Assembly (NCBI GenBank): GCA_016713885.1
Contig: JADJOF010000008.1
Span: 1-64,000 of the forward strand
Source of the DNA: Bdellovibrionales bacterium
GTDB lineage: Bacteria > Bdellovibrionota > Bdellovibrionia > Bdellovibrionales > JAMPXM01
DNA: 64,000 nucleotides
Direction of reading: 5' to 3'
Shown here: positions 33,503 to 43,239 of the stretch, piece after piece
How the letters are laid out: every line of letters begins with the position of its first letter
Position numbering within the stretch: position 1 is the stretch's first letter
Program-made: the position numbers and the translations under genes
The notes under the pieces: generated by a model
Told to the model about the DNA's origin: nothing
What the model saw: the letters and a program-made list of their open reading frames with translations, nothing else
The model's database searches: none

Positions 33503-34111
33503 CTACCGACAGCCGATCGACTGCAGATACTTCACGATTTCATCTTGCTCGTTCTTTCTGGCAAGCTCAACAATGCTGTCGTCACCCTTGCGCGGAAGCA
33601 CCCGATCACATGGCACCTTATCAGTAAAATTCAACGTCTTTAGGATTTCTAGATAACCAAGGCTCACGATCTCCCGCACCGGAACCGCACCGTAGCCATC
33701 CGAGAGAAATGGGTCAGCACCGCTCTCAAGCAAAAGCCCGGTCACGGTTTTTCGCTTATCATCATCAGCCGATCCAAGCACAGCGTAACCGAGCGCCGTC
33801 TGCCAATCCTTGTCAGCGCGCTTCACATCGGCACCGTTTGCCAGCAAGAAGCGAACAGCGTCAACTTGTCCGTTTCTCGAGGCCACCATCAGTGCCGTCA
33901 CCCCGTTACCATCGATTCGATCGATCGGCTGCTTCTCCCGATCTTCAGACAAGCGCTTGAGCGTCTCCACATCACCAAGTCGGGCCGCTCGATACCAAAG
34001 CGAGACCACAATCACGCCATCCGTAGGCACAGGCGGTGCCTGTGCTTTTGGCTTCGAGGCGCAGGACAGGGCACTCAAACAAAGTGCAAATACCAATAGC
34101 TTTCTGATCAC
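33503..34111 (-). CDS. ankyrin-repeat lipoprotein
   Basis: A 202-residue protein with a lipoprotein signal (FALCLSALSC, lipobox LSC). Three to four ankyrin repeats follow: GVTALMVASRNGQVDAVRFLLANGADVKR and TALGYAVLG--DDDKRKTVTGLLLESGADP are clear (each quoted in part). Ankyrin repeats bind proteins, so it probably holds a partner at an envelope membrane. Its ATG overlaps the corrected stop of IcmF by ATGA. Confidence 0.85.
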   Translation of the reverse strand: MIRKLLVFALCLSALSCASKPKAQAPPVPTDGVIVVSLWYRAARLGDVETLKRLSEDREKQPIDRIDGNGVTALMVASRNGQVDAVRFLLANGADVKRADKDWQTALGYAVLGSADDDKRKTVTGLLLESGADPFLSDGYGAVPVREIVSLGYLEILKTLNFTDKVPCDRVLPRKGDDSIVELARKNEQDEIVKYLQSIGCR

Positions 34112-37100
34112 AGATTTCTCCGATACTGACCGCCGACTTCATAGAGGGCCTGAGTCATTTGATAGAGCGAACAATGTCGTGCGGCCTTCATGAGACCAGC
34201 AAAAATATTCCCGCCACTCAGCGCCTGCTCGCGGAGCTCTCTGAGAGCAACCGTCGCGTCGGCCTGATGTGTCTTTTGATAGTCATGAACACGATTCAGC
34301 TGCAGATTCTTTTCTTCATAGCTTGCGCGAGCCAGCTCCAATTTTGGGAGGCACGTAACCTTCGGCCAGGGTCGCTGCGTTCACAAATGTATTCACACCG
34401 ATAATCGGGAGTTCGCCTGAGTGCTTAAGGTGCTCATATAGCATTGACTCCTCTTGAATCTTTCCGCGCTGATACTGAGTCTCCATCGCACCCAACACAC
34501 CGCCGCGCTCATTGATTCTGAGAAACTCCTCAAGCACCGCCTCTTCAACCAGATCCGTCAACTCTTCAAAGAAGTATGAGCCCTGCATCGGGTTCTCGTT
34601 CTTCGCCATTCCAAACTCGCGATTGATGATGAGCTGAATCGCCATCGCCCGGCGAACACTCTCTTCCGTTGGCGTTGTGATCGCCTCATCGTAGGCATTG
34701 GTGTGAAGTGAGTTGCAGTTGTCGTAGATCGCAAGCAGTGCCTGCAGCGTCGTTCGAATATCGTTAAAGTCGATCTCCTGCGCATGCAGCGACCGACCAG
34801 ATGTCTGAATGTGATACTTTAACTTCTGCGAGCGATCATTCCCCTTATAGAGATCACGCATGGCCACAGCCCAAATCCGGCGGGCCACACGCCCAATCAC
34901 CGAGTACTCAGGATCAAGGCCATTGGAAAAGAAGAAGGAGAGATTTGGTGCAAAATCATCCACCGACATTCCACGCGAGAGATAGTACTCAACAAAGGTG
35001 AACGCATTTGAAAGCGTAAATGCCAGCTGCGAAATCGGATTCGCTCCGGCCTCGGCAATGTGATAGCCGGAGATCGAAACCGAGTAAAAGTTTTTGACTT
35101 TGTTGTCAGTAAAGAACTGTTGAATATCGCCCATCATCTTGAGAGCAAAGTCGATGGAGAAGATGCAGGTGTTCTGTCCCTGGTCCTCTTTCAAGATGTC
35201 CGCTTGAACCGTTCCTCGCACATTTTGAACGGTCCACGCCTCAAGCTTCTCACGCTCCTCAATCGTCAACTTTCGCCCAAGTTCCTTTTCTTTTTTCTCC
35301 ACCTGTTGATCGATCGCCGTATTCATAAAAAAGGCGAGAATCATCGGCGCCGGTCCATTGATCGTCATCGATACCGACGTATTCGGCGCGCAAAGATCAA
35401 AGCCGGCGTAAAGGCGTTTCATATCCTCAAGCGTACAGATCGAAACCCCTGATTCGCCGACTTTACCGAAAATGTCGGGACGAGCATCAGGATCCTGACC
35501 ATAGAGAGTCACCGAATCAAATGCCGTCGAAAGACGAGTCGCTGGCTGACCTTTCGCTAGGTAATGAAAGCGCCTATTCGTTCGCTCAGGCGGACCTTCG
35601 CCTGCAAACATCCGGGTTGGATCTTCATTCTCTCGTTTCAACGGAAATACGCCTGCCGTGTACGGGAACTCGCCCGGCACATTCTCCAGCCGCAGGAAAC
35701 GAATGCGATCGCCCCAATCCGATATCTTTGGCGCAACCACGCGACGAATTTTCGTACCCGAAAGCGATGTGCGGGTCAGCGGCTGGCAGATCTGTTTGCC
35801 GCGAACCTCGTACATATACTCATCACCACTATAGCGAGAAAGGAGTTCTCCCCACTTCATCAATTGCTGATAAAGATCTTCACCAAGCTCACCGCGCCAC
35901 GATTCCACTTTTGGAGCGAGCATCGCAACCTGGTCCTTTGCGCACTCCTTCAAGACTTCAACAGCGCCGATACGCGATGCGACCTGCGCCAGCTTCTCCG
36001 TGTCCTTCTTATAGCGCCGAACGGTGCCGACGATCTCGGCCAGGTATGCCTGTCGCTCAGCCGGCACGATCATCGAGCGTTTTGCATCTTTGACCGTCTT
36101 TCGATACTCGGCCGACTGCGTCCAATAGGCCTGACGTTCCGCCTGCTTTTCCGCAAGTGCGCTTGTGAGCCCAAAGAAAAGCTTATTGCAGCCTTCGTCG
36201 TTAAACTGCTGCGCCTGCGTGAGATAAACCGGAAGCGCCTCGTCCGCTAGCACGCCCGAATCAAACTGTTTGCGCGAGCGACGATACTGTTTACGCACGT
36301 CGCGAAGCGCATCCATCGCACCACGGCGATCGGCTTTGTTGATCGCAATCAAATCGGCAAAATCGATCATCTCAATCTTCTCAAGCTGCGACTGCGCACC
36401 AAACTCGGACGTCATCACATAGAGCGAGAGATCCGAGAGCTCAGTGATCGCGCCTTGCGCCTGACCAATGCCACTCGTCTCTGCAATCAAGAGATCAAAA
36501 TTATAGCCCTTCATGAAATCAAGCATGCGTGGAAGGCTCGCCGCAATTTCGGTTCCAGAGCCGCGCGATGCAACCGAGCGCATAAACACGCCAGATCGCG
36601 AAAGCGAGTTCATTCGGATTCGGTCACCCAGAAGTGCTCCGCCCGTCTTTCTCTTCGACGGATCCACGCAGACCACACCGATCTGAATCCCTGGAAAAGC
36701 GTTCAAGAATCGCTGAAGAAGCTCATCAACAAGCGACGACTTCCCCGCACCGCCGGTACCCGTGACACCCAAAACCAGCGGTGCTTTTTTACTGGCATCG
36801 CGCTGAAAGCCCTGAAGCCCGGCCTTACACGAATCCGGAATCGCCTGCCCCATCTCGACCGCTGTGAGCGCAAGACCCAGATGCCTTGAACGAATCGCGT
36901 CGCTCTCTCCTGCAACAATGGAGGCCTTGGTGAGCGGATCAAAGTCGCAGCCCTCAATGATCATATCGATCATGCCCTCGAGGCCGAGCTTTCGACCATC
37001 CTCGGGATGAAAGATCTGGGCTATGCCGTATGCCTCAAGCGCTTTTTTTTCTTCGTGAATGATAACGCCGCCGCCACCACCGTAGATTTTCACAAAGGGT

Positions 37101-37396
37101 GCACCGGCTTTCTCAAGCAGGTCTTTGGTGTACTTAAAGTACTCCATATGACCTCCTTGATAGCTTGAAAGCGCGATCCCTTGCGCCCCCTCTTGTATCG
37201 CTGCCGTCACCACATCGTGAACAGATCGATTGTGCCCAAGATGGATCACCTCAGCACCGCCATCTTGAAGAAGACGACGCATGAGATTGATGCTGGCATC
37301 GTGACCATCAAAAAGAGATGCCGCAGTGACAATTCGAATCGGATGACGAGGAACGTAGCGCGTTTTCATAAGCTCTTGGTTTAGCAGGCGAATCAC
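34108..37396 (-). CDS. icmF: isobutyryl-CoA mutase fused to its G-protein chaperone, IcmF (frameshifted near the 3' end)
   Basis: Interconverts isobutyryl- and n-butyryl-CoA with adenosylcobalamin. Domains: B12-binding (FDGHDASI, D30 and H32), MeaI-type GTPase (GVTGTGGAGKS at 210-220, NKAD near 355) and mutase barrel. FPYTAGVFPLKRE and the following FAGEGPPERTNRRFHY are IcmF features; methylmalonyl-CoA mutase has PYTRG-YPTMY here. The frame ends KIGAGSRKL, but one base fewer near 34335 gives ELARASYEEKN, ending EVGGQYRRNL as the family does, about 1,095 residues. GTG at 37396 follows GAGG; ATG at 37369 is possible. Confidence 0.9.
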
Positions 37397-37556
37397 TTCG
37401 ACCTCAACCTCAAGCCTATACGATACGGCGCATAAACTGCCTCATTTTGCGACAGATGCAGGACAGTTCGATCCGTCGGTTTTGAGCCCGATCCGCTGTT
37501 TAATGAATTCATGGGGACGCGAGGGGTTCGAGTCCCGGGAAACACAAGGGGGAAGT

Positions 37557-38027
37557 ATGAAACAGGTTATTCAAAATTCGATTCTCGGTGCCATCGTTGC
37601 AGTGAGCGCTCTTGCATCGTCAACAGCAAAAGCCGAGAGCTACTCCGGTATCTGTAGCACCAACGTCACTCTCGAACAGAGGGCGCCGAACTGGGCCTAC
37701 GTGCAACTGGCAAACGACTTGATGACCGAGAACAAGTACAGTCTCCATCGCGATGCCTCTTTCCGCGCGAGTGACTTCAAGAATATTCCTATAGCGCAGC
37801 TTCCAGGGATCACTCGTGTCGACCTCGCCCTGTCGGTCGTGCTCGGAAATCCGGGACGGACTGCGGTTTGCGATCTCGAGCTTCAAAACTTTGGCCGTGC
37901 GTTGAACGCCAAATTCGGCGGCCGTGTCGGTGTGAAGGCGACGATCTATCAGTGCGGCTACATTTACCGAGACGGCGCTCTCGGTGCGGCTCCCTGCCGC
38001 GGACCCATCGTTTTTGAAACTCCGTAA
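37557..38027 (+). CDS. exported protein of unknown function
   Basis: About 156 residues from ATG 37557, preceded by AAGGGGGA. Signal peptide SILGAIVAVSALASSTAKA, then a domain with four Cys (SGICSTN, TAVCDLE, YQCGYIY, APCRGP) that could form two disulphides. No family recognised. The upstream gap 37397-37556 contains a T-arm-like stretch but no tRNA. Confidence 0.6.
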   Translation: MKQVIQNSILGAIVAVSALASSTAKAESYSGICSTNVTLEQRAPNWAYVQLANDLMTENKYSLHRDASFRASDFKNIPIAQLPGITRVDLALSVVLGNPGRTAVCDLELQNFGRALNAKFGGRVGVKATIYQCGYIYRDGALGAAPCRGPIVFETP

Positions 38028-38067
38028 ACTGGCCCACAATCGTGTGGTTTTCTTGAACGATCGAATG

Positions 38068-38097
38068 CGGCCGGCAAGCTCACTCAGCTGCCGGCCG
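38068..38097 (+). terminator. hairpin after the exported-protein gene
   Basis: CGGCCGGCAAGCT and AGCTGCCGGCCG pair around CACTC with one bulged A. It lies 40 bases after the stop at 38027 and is GC-rich, but only a weak T content follows. It may be a terminator or a 3' stabiliser. The rest of 38028-38310 shows only a small inverted repeat (TCTCAA/TTGAGA at 38219-38231). Confidence 0.4.
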
Positions 38098-38310
38098 ATT
38101 CCCGGCCGGGTTCCGGATATTCTGCATAGCTCACACCAAAAGCGCTCTTTTTGCCGTTCCCCGGTCCTCTTCACCTTGCGACGTAAAAACCACACGAAAG
38201 TGAGCCAATTTAGAATTGTCTCAATTTGAGATTCCTGCCTTGGCACACTCACCTTTGCTCGCCGCACCACCGATAAGAATTCACGAGTCCTGCTGGAGAT
38301 CGAACGTGCC

Positions 38311-40887
38311 GTGAACCCGCTTACCGTGCTCCTTTTTGTCTGTGCATTCTTGCTTTACCGACCGAACGGCCTGGCTCAATCTCCGCTCGACAGCATCACG
38401 ACTCCGTCGGCCTGCGCGGCTCAGCTCCTCAGTGGCAGAGATTTACAATGCGACTCTTCCACGTGGTACGGCCGGGCGCTTGAAAATGATCAACGACGCT
38501 GCCGAGAACTCGTGACCTCGACAACATGTAAAGAGCTGATAAAGAAGGATCCTATCCTTGGCGATGGACTCAAACAGTGCGACGTAAAGTCGATCTGTAA
38601 AGACTCGGTCAACGTTGTTGGATTCTTTAGTGGCTGCACAAGTGGATTCATATTGGGAACGGGTGAAGGCCTCGACAGTGTGAAAACCTGGTTCGAGAAC
38701 GCTTCAAAACGCATTCGGGATGGGCATACCGCATACGGAAAGTACGCCAACACGCTTGAATACAAACGCGAACTCGTACGCACGCTTCCTCAATACAAAA
38801 GCACAACCGATAACGAGCTAGAAAAGCGCTCAGCTGCAGCACTTCTCGTGGAACGTCAAAATTTCGATGCCGCTCTATCGAGAGCAGAGCGCGGCTCAAC
38901 AAGGTCACTCTTTTTATCAGAGCGCGCTGAGCAAGCAGAAGCCGAAGAGAGACGACGAGCACAGACATCACCGGCATCTGTTCAGGAGACCGCGATCTTC
39001 GGAGCAGCCTACGAAGCACTTCGGAAAAAAGGCGTTGAGCTTTCATGTCTCGATAGCCGAACTCGGGCCGAGATGATTTGCTGGGGTGCCGCCTACATCG
39101 TTGATCCCCTTGCGGTATCAACACTCGCACTCAAGAGCGGACGCATCGCCAAGGCTGTTGTCACCAAGCTTGAAGAGATTCATACCCGCGCGAGACGACA
39201 TCCTGGCGAGCTCAAGGGCGGAGAAACTCGCCACTTCGACGCTCGACCGGTCGATGTCAAAGAGGCTTATGGCGCTAAAATCGCAGACGGCGTTATCAAA
39301 GATCTGCCATCATCCATGAACGTTGCACGCTATCGAAACCCACTCAAAGAGGAGTTTCTCGTCTTTGAACGCAGCGTAAAAATGCCCGATGGCTCAGTCA
39401 AAATCCTCGCTCGCGAGCTGCCTTTTGACGGCCTCACTGGTGCGATAGACGCCAATCTCCCAGCTGGCCGACAGTTTCTTGAAACTCTCGTCGCTGAATC
39501 CAATGGCAAAGTCACTCTCGCCATGATCGATGTCGATAACCTTGGTTTTGTCTCAAAAAACTTCACTCAAGGAAGAACCGGGACACCTGCAGAACTTAAA
39601 CAGATTGCGCGCGCCGCTGGCGACGAATACCTCAAAGCGACCGCAAAAGTCGTGGCCGATATATCAAAAGGGAAAGCACAGTTCTTTCGAACCGGCGGCG
39701 ATGAGTTCGCGCTGGTGATCAACGAGACTGATCCGGTTAAAGTTCAAAGACTTCTCCAAGAGATCAACGAGCGCGTGCGCAAAGACCCCAGCGTTCGACG
39801 CGTCTTCACTGTCGAGTCCAGGGCACGTGCCACAGCGATTAAAAATGAGGTCGGAGCTGGCAATATATTAAGTGAATCACAGGCACAGGAATATCGCCTG
39901 GGCTATGCCCCGTACTCGCAGCCAAACGTCAGCGTCGGGAGTGTCGTCGTCAACGGCGAAGATGTTCCCCACGCCTTTGAGATCGCCGAAAGGCAAGCCG
40001 CAAAACAGAAAATCGAAAACAAGACTGAGTTTAAATCCGATACGACAAAGTATGGCGGCAGTAAACCCTCGGCTGACGCAAAGCCAAATCTCACCTATCT
40101 TGCCGATGCACAACCAGCTGCCATCGGCCGAGCCGGAAACCAAAATCGCGTTGGCGCCAGCATCAAAGAGGCTCAAGGATTTGTCACTCAAGAGCGCGTG
40201 CGGGAGCGATTCCGCGTCGGAGAAATGTCGATCGTCGAATACAAAGATGAACTTGGCAGACCGCTTCTTCAAATGGAGCGCTACTACACCGATGCCGTCG
40301 ACGAGCGACACTTCGTCACCCACGAGGTTTTTGTCAACGAACGCACCGGGCTCATCGATGCCCGCCATCCTCGAGGCCGCGAGATTCTCAACACTTTTGT
40401 CGCGAGCACGAAAACTCCAAATCGCGGAGGCGTCTGGGTCAATCTTGAGAATCTTGGAATTCTCAACTACGGTGCCGGCGGAACCGCCAACGGCGATCGC
40501 GCGCTGGCCGCGACGAGTGACGCCATCAAGCGCGTCATTCGCGACGATAACCTTCCGATCAAGTGGCAGGGATCAGAGTTCTTTATTGGAGTTGAAAACG
40601 TAGCACCTTCTGAACTGACAAGAGTAACCGAACGCGTTCAGAAGGCACTTGAGAAGGATCCGACGATTAAGAAAATCTACGATCAGTACACCCGAACACT
40701 CGAGGTCGAGCTCAACAATGCAAGACTGAAGAACGACAAAAAGCGTATCGATGAGATCGAAGCGAACCTAAGAAAAATCCAGACGGCGCGCACCACCCCC
40801 TTTACCGTTTATGGAACGCCTATCCGACCTGGCGACACCCTGGACTCGGTTCTCTCGCGTAGTCGGGGACAGCGCTATGACGATTGA
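38311..40887 (+). CDS. exported protein with two GGDEF-like domains
   Basis: An 858-residue protein starting at GTG. A signal peptide (LTVLLFVCAFLLYRPNGLA) is followed by a Cys-rich part with nine Cys between residues 34 and 257. A diguanylate-cyclase-like domain spans about 370-505: DGLTGAIDAN (375-381), MIDVDN with metal-binding Asp, and RTGGDEFALV with GGDEF at 462-466. A second, weaker copy at about 675-770 has LENLGILNYGAGG and QGSEF (753-757) for GGDEF. Such domains normally work on GTP in the cytoplasm, so export is odd. A membrane-tethered cytoplasmic protein is the alternative if the first segment is an anchor. Confidence 0.7.
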   Translation: MNPLTVLLFVCAFLLYRPNGLAQSPLDSITTPSACAAQLLSGRDLQCDSSTWYGRALENDQRRCRELVTSTTCKELIKKDPILGDGLKQCDVKSICKDSVNVVGFFSGCTSGFILGTGEGLDSVKTWFENASKRIRDGHTAYGKYANTLEYKRELVRTLPQYKSTTDNELEKRSAAALLVERQNFDAALSRAERGSTRSLFLSERAEQAEAEERRRAQTSPASVQETAIFGAAYEALRKKGVELSCLDSRTRAEMICWGAAYIVDPLAVSTLALKSGRIAKAVVTKLEEIHTRARRHPGELKGGETRHFDARPVDVKEAYGAKIADGVIKDLPSSMNVARYRNPLKEEFLVFERSVKMPDGSVKILARELPFDGLTGAIDANLPAGRQFLETLVAESNGKVTLAMIDVDNLGFVSKNFTQGRTGTPAELKQIARAAGDEYLKATAKVVADISKGKAQFFRTGGDEFALVINETDPVKVQRLLQEINERVRKDPSVRRVFTVESRARATAIKNEVGAGNILSESQAQEYRLGYAPYSQPNVSVGSVVVNGEDVPHAFEIAERQAAKQKIENKTEFKSDTTKYGGSKPSADAKPNLTYLADAQPAAIGRAGNQNRVGASIKEAQGFVTQERVRERFRVGEMSIVEYKDELGRPLLQMERYYTDAVDERHFVTHEVFVNERTGLIDARHPRGREILNTFVASTKTPNRGGVWVNLENLGILNYGAGGTANGDRALAATSDAIKRVIRDDNLPIKWQGSEFFIGVENVAPSELTRVTERVQKALEKDPTIKKIYDQYTRTLEVELNNARLKNDKKRIDEIEANLRKIQTARTTPFTVYGTPIRPGDTLDSVLSRSRGQRYDD

Positions 40888-40913
40888 GCGCGTACATTTT
40901 AAGAATACGCCCT

Positions 40914-41699
40914 TCAGCAACCTTTGAACTGCGGCTTTCGCTTTTCGATGAACGCGCGAACACCTTCGACTTTGTCTTCAGTCGCAAACACGCGTCCAAA
41001 AAGCTTGGCCTCTATGCCATCGGCCTCTTCAAGAGATCGCTCTTGGCCACTGTGAATCGATTTTTTGATGTACTCGATTGCCTTCGGTGCGCGACTCCCA
41101 ATGAGCGCCGCCTGTTCAAGCACGGTCTTCATCAGGTCGGCCTGTGGTACGACTTTATTGACCAGTCCTATGCGTAGGGCTTCGTCCGTTCCAATCATCG
41201 CACCTGTCAGTGCCATCTCAAGCGCTTTTGCCGTTCCCACACGTCGCGGAAGCCGAACCGTTCCACCAAAACCCGGAATCAAACCCAACGTGCACTCAGG
41301 AAGTGAGAACTTTGCGTTGTCGGACGCGAAAATAAAGTCACACGCAAGCGCCAGCTCAAGCCCGCCACCAAGTGCAAATCCATTCACCGCCGCGATGACC
41401 GGCTGGGGAAGCTGGGCGAGCTTCGCAAAAAGACTCTGCCCTCTCTCAGCAAAAGCTTCGGCTCCGGCAGGTGTCATCAATTCAAACTGTTTAATATCTG
41501 CTCCTGCAACAAACGCTTTCTCGCCCTGCCCCGTCAGCACCACCGCGCGGACAGAGCTGCTGCCCATCAGGTCATGAACCAACGTTTCCAGATCAGCGAT
41601 CAATTCTGCGTTGAGCGCGTTCATCGCCTCCGGGCGCGAAAGAGTCGCAATGAGAGTTGTTCCTTCTACCGACGTCTTAATACAATTGAACTGTTTCAT
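40914..41699 (-). CDS. enoyl-CoA hydratase
   Basis: A 261-residue crotonase-fold enzyme from ATG 41699; the frame to 41798 is not needed. It adds water to 2-enoyl-CoA. Oxyanion-hole block AVNGFALGGGLELALACDF and PECTLGLIPGFGGTVRLPR contain both catalytic Glu. FVAGADIKQF precedes them. Likely acts with the neighbouring 3-hydroxybutyryl-CoA dehydrogenase, although they are separated by a plus-strand gene. Confidence 0.93.
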   Translation of the reverse strand: MKQFNCIKTSVEGTTLIATLSRPEAMNALNAELIADLETLVHDLMGSSSVRAVVLTGQGEKAFVAGADIKQFELMTPAGAEAFAERGQSLFAKLAQLPQPVIAAVNGFALGGGLELALACDFIFASDNAKFSLPECTLGLIPGFGGTVRLPRRVGTAKALEMALTGAMIGTDEALRIGLVNKVVPQADLMKTVLEQAALIGSRAPKAIEYIKKSIHSGQERSLEEADGIEAKLFGRVFATEDKVEGVRAFIEKRKPQFKGC

Positions 41700-41816
41700 A
41701 TCCTCAACGTACTGCTCCAAAACCGAAGCTGACAACGAGAAATTGGACCTATGTCGGTTGCTCGGATCTACAAAGTAATCTGTACTGTCACTCCACAAAT
41801 CTCACGGAGGAAGAAC

Positions 41817-42359
41817 ATGGCCCATATCAAAGTCCCCGCAGGTCTCCCTGGAATTATTGGCCCGATGAGCGCTTATCCCGAAACAGCAAAGCCAATGAAT
41901 GAACTGGCACAGAATTTACTTTCTCGCGAATCATCAACGCTCTCCAAAGCCGACCGCGAAACTATCGCAAGCTATGTTTCGTTCTTAAATGACTGCCAGT
42001 TCTGTTCGGAAAGTCACGGCGCCGTGGCCGACTATCACATAAAGCAGATCGGTTTCAGCCGTCAGCTCTGGAAGGATATCGAAAGCGCACCGATTTCTGA
42101 GCGCCTCAAGTCGCTTCTTCGAATTGCCGCGAAGGTTCAAAAAGCCGCACGCTCCGTCACAGCTAGCGACGTTGAAGGCGCCATTCGCCTCGGCGCCACC
42201 GAGCACGATGTTCACGACACCGTGCTGATCGCCGCGGCCTTCTGCATGTTTAACCGCTACGTTGATGGCCTGGGAACCTTTGCTCCGCCTCGCGGAGATA
42301 GCTCATACGTTCAGATGGGGCAGATGCTGGCCGAAAATGGCTACATCGGCGCCATCTAG
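41817..42359 (+). CDS. carboxymuconolactone decarboxylase/AhpD-like peroxidase-related protein
   Basis: About 180 residues from ATG 41817 (GGAGG site). The helical AhpD fold is marked by FLNDCQFCSESHGAVADYH, a CxxC with downstream His as in alkylhydroperoxidase-like proteins, which reduce peroxides through the Cys pair. The C-terminal half repeats the helical pattern (DTVLIAAAFCMFNRYVDGLG). Its end overlaps the convergent dehydrogenase gene by four bases. Confidence 0.88.
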   Translation: MAHIKVPAGLPGIIGPMSAYPETAKPMNELAQNLLSRESSTLSKADRETIASYVSFLNDCQFCSESHGAVADYHIKQIGFSRQLWKDIESAPISERLKSLLRIAAKVQKAARSVTASDVEGAIRLGATEHDVHDTVLIAAAFCMFNRYVDGLGTFAPPRGDSSYVQMGQMLAENGYIGAI

Positions 42360-43201
42360 TAGGAGTAAACTCCGCGACCTGATTTCCGTCCCATCCAGCC
42401 GGCTTCAACATACTTCACAAGCAGCGGACACGGGCGATACTTCGAATCGCCCAGGCCGTCGTGCAGGACATTCATGATCGCAAGACACGTGTCGAGGCCG
42501 ATGAAGTCCGCAAGCGTCAGCGGTCCCATCGGTTGATTGGTGCCAAGCTTCATTGCCTCATCAATGCCTTTTGGAGAAGCGATGCCCTCATAGAGAGCGT
42601 AGAAGGCCTCATTGATCATCGGCATCAAGATGCGATTGACGATAAAGCCCGGCATGTCGCTGCCCTCGATAAAAACTTTACCCATTTTTTCAGCAACAGT
42701 TGCGACCGCTTTAAAAGTCTCATCGGCCGTCTGCAAGCCCCGAATGCCCTCAACCAACGTCATGAGCGGAACGGGATTCATGAAGTGCATACCGGCGACT
42801 TTTTCGGGCCGCTTTGTGGCGCCTGCGATTTTTGTAATCGAAATTGAAGAGGTATTCGAACAGAGGAGCGCCTGCGAATTCACGACGCGATCGAGCTCGG
42901 CAAAAATCTTAAGCTTGAGATCGATGTTCTCGGTTGCCGCTTCAATGACAAGTTCACAGTCTTTGAGAGCGTCAAGCGAAGTCCCGGTTTGAATGCGGCC
43001 GAGGAGCGCCTTCTTTTCAACATCGGTCATCTTCTCTTTTTTTATCAGTCGATCACAGCTTGCAGCGATCGTTTGCATACCGCGCTCAAGCTGGGCACTC
43101 GAAACATCTGTCATGACGACCGAGAAGCCAACGCCAGCCGCGACCTGCGCGATGCCGTTTCCCATCTGCCCTGCACCAACAACACCGATTTTTGAAATCA
43201 T
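42356..43201 (-). CDS. 3-hydroxybutyryl-CoA dehydrogenase
   Basis: A 281-residue NAD enzyme. IGVVGAGQMGNGIAQV is the GxGxxG fold. The segments ATKRPEKVAGMHFMNPVPLM and FIVNRILMPMINEA are family blocks; the His of GMHFMNP and the Glu before them form the catalytic pair. Single-domain length suggests action on short chains, as in butyryl-CoA metabolism. No gene overlap on the upstream side. Confidence 0.93.
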   Translation of the reverse strand: MISKIGVVGAGQMGNGIAQVAAGVGFSVVMTDVSSAQLERGMQTIAASCDRLIKKEKMTDVEKKALLGRIQTGTSLDALKDCELVIEAATENIDLKLKIFAELDRVVNSQALLCSNTSSISITKIAGATKRPEKVAGMHFMNPVPLMTLVEGIRGLQTADETFKAVATVAEKMGKVFIEGSDMPGFIVNRILMPMINEAFYALYEGIASPKGIDEAMKLGTNQPMGPLTLADFIGLDTCLAIMNVLHDGLGDSKYRPCPLLVKYVEAGWMGRKSGRGVYSY

Positions 43202-43239
43202 GACCCCTCCTCGAAATGAGAAAGGCCCATCCTGACATA

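Noticed and set aside
37515..37545. A stretch containing GGTTCGAGTCC that resembles a tRNA T arm
   Set aside because: No acceptor, D or anticodon arms can be formed around it; it overlaps the leader of the exported-protein gene.
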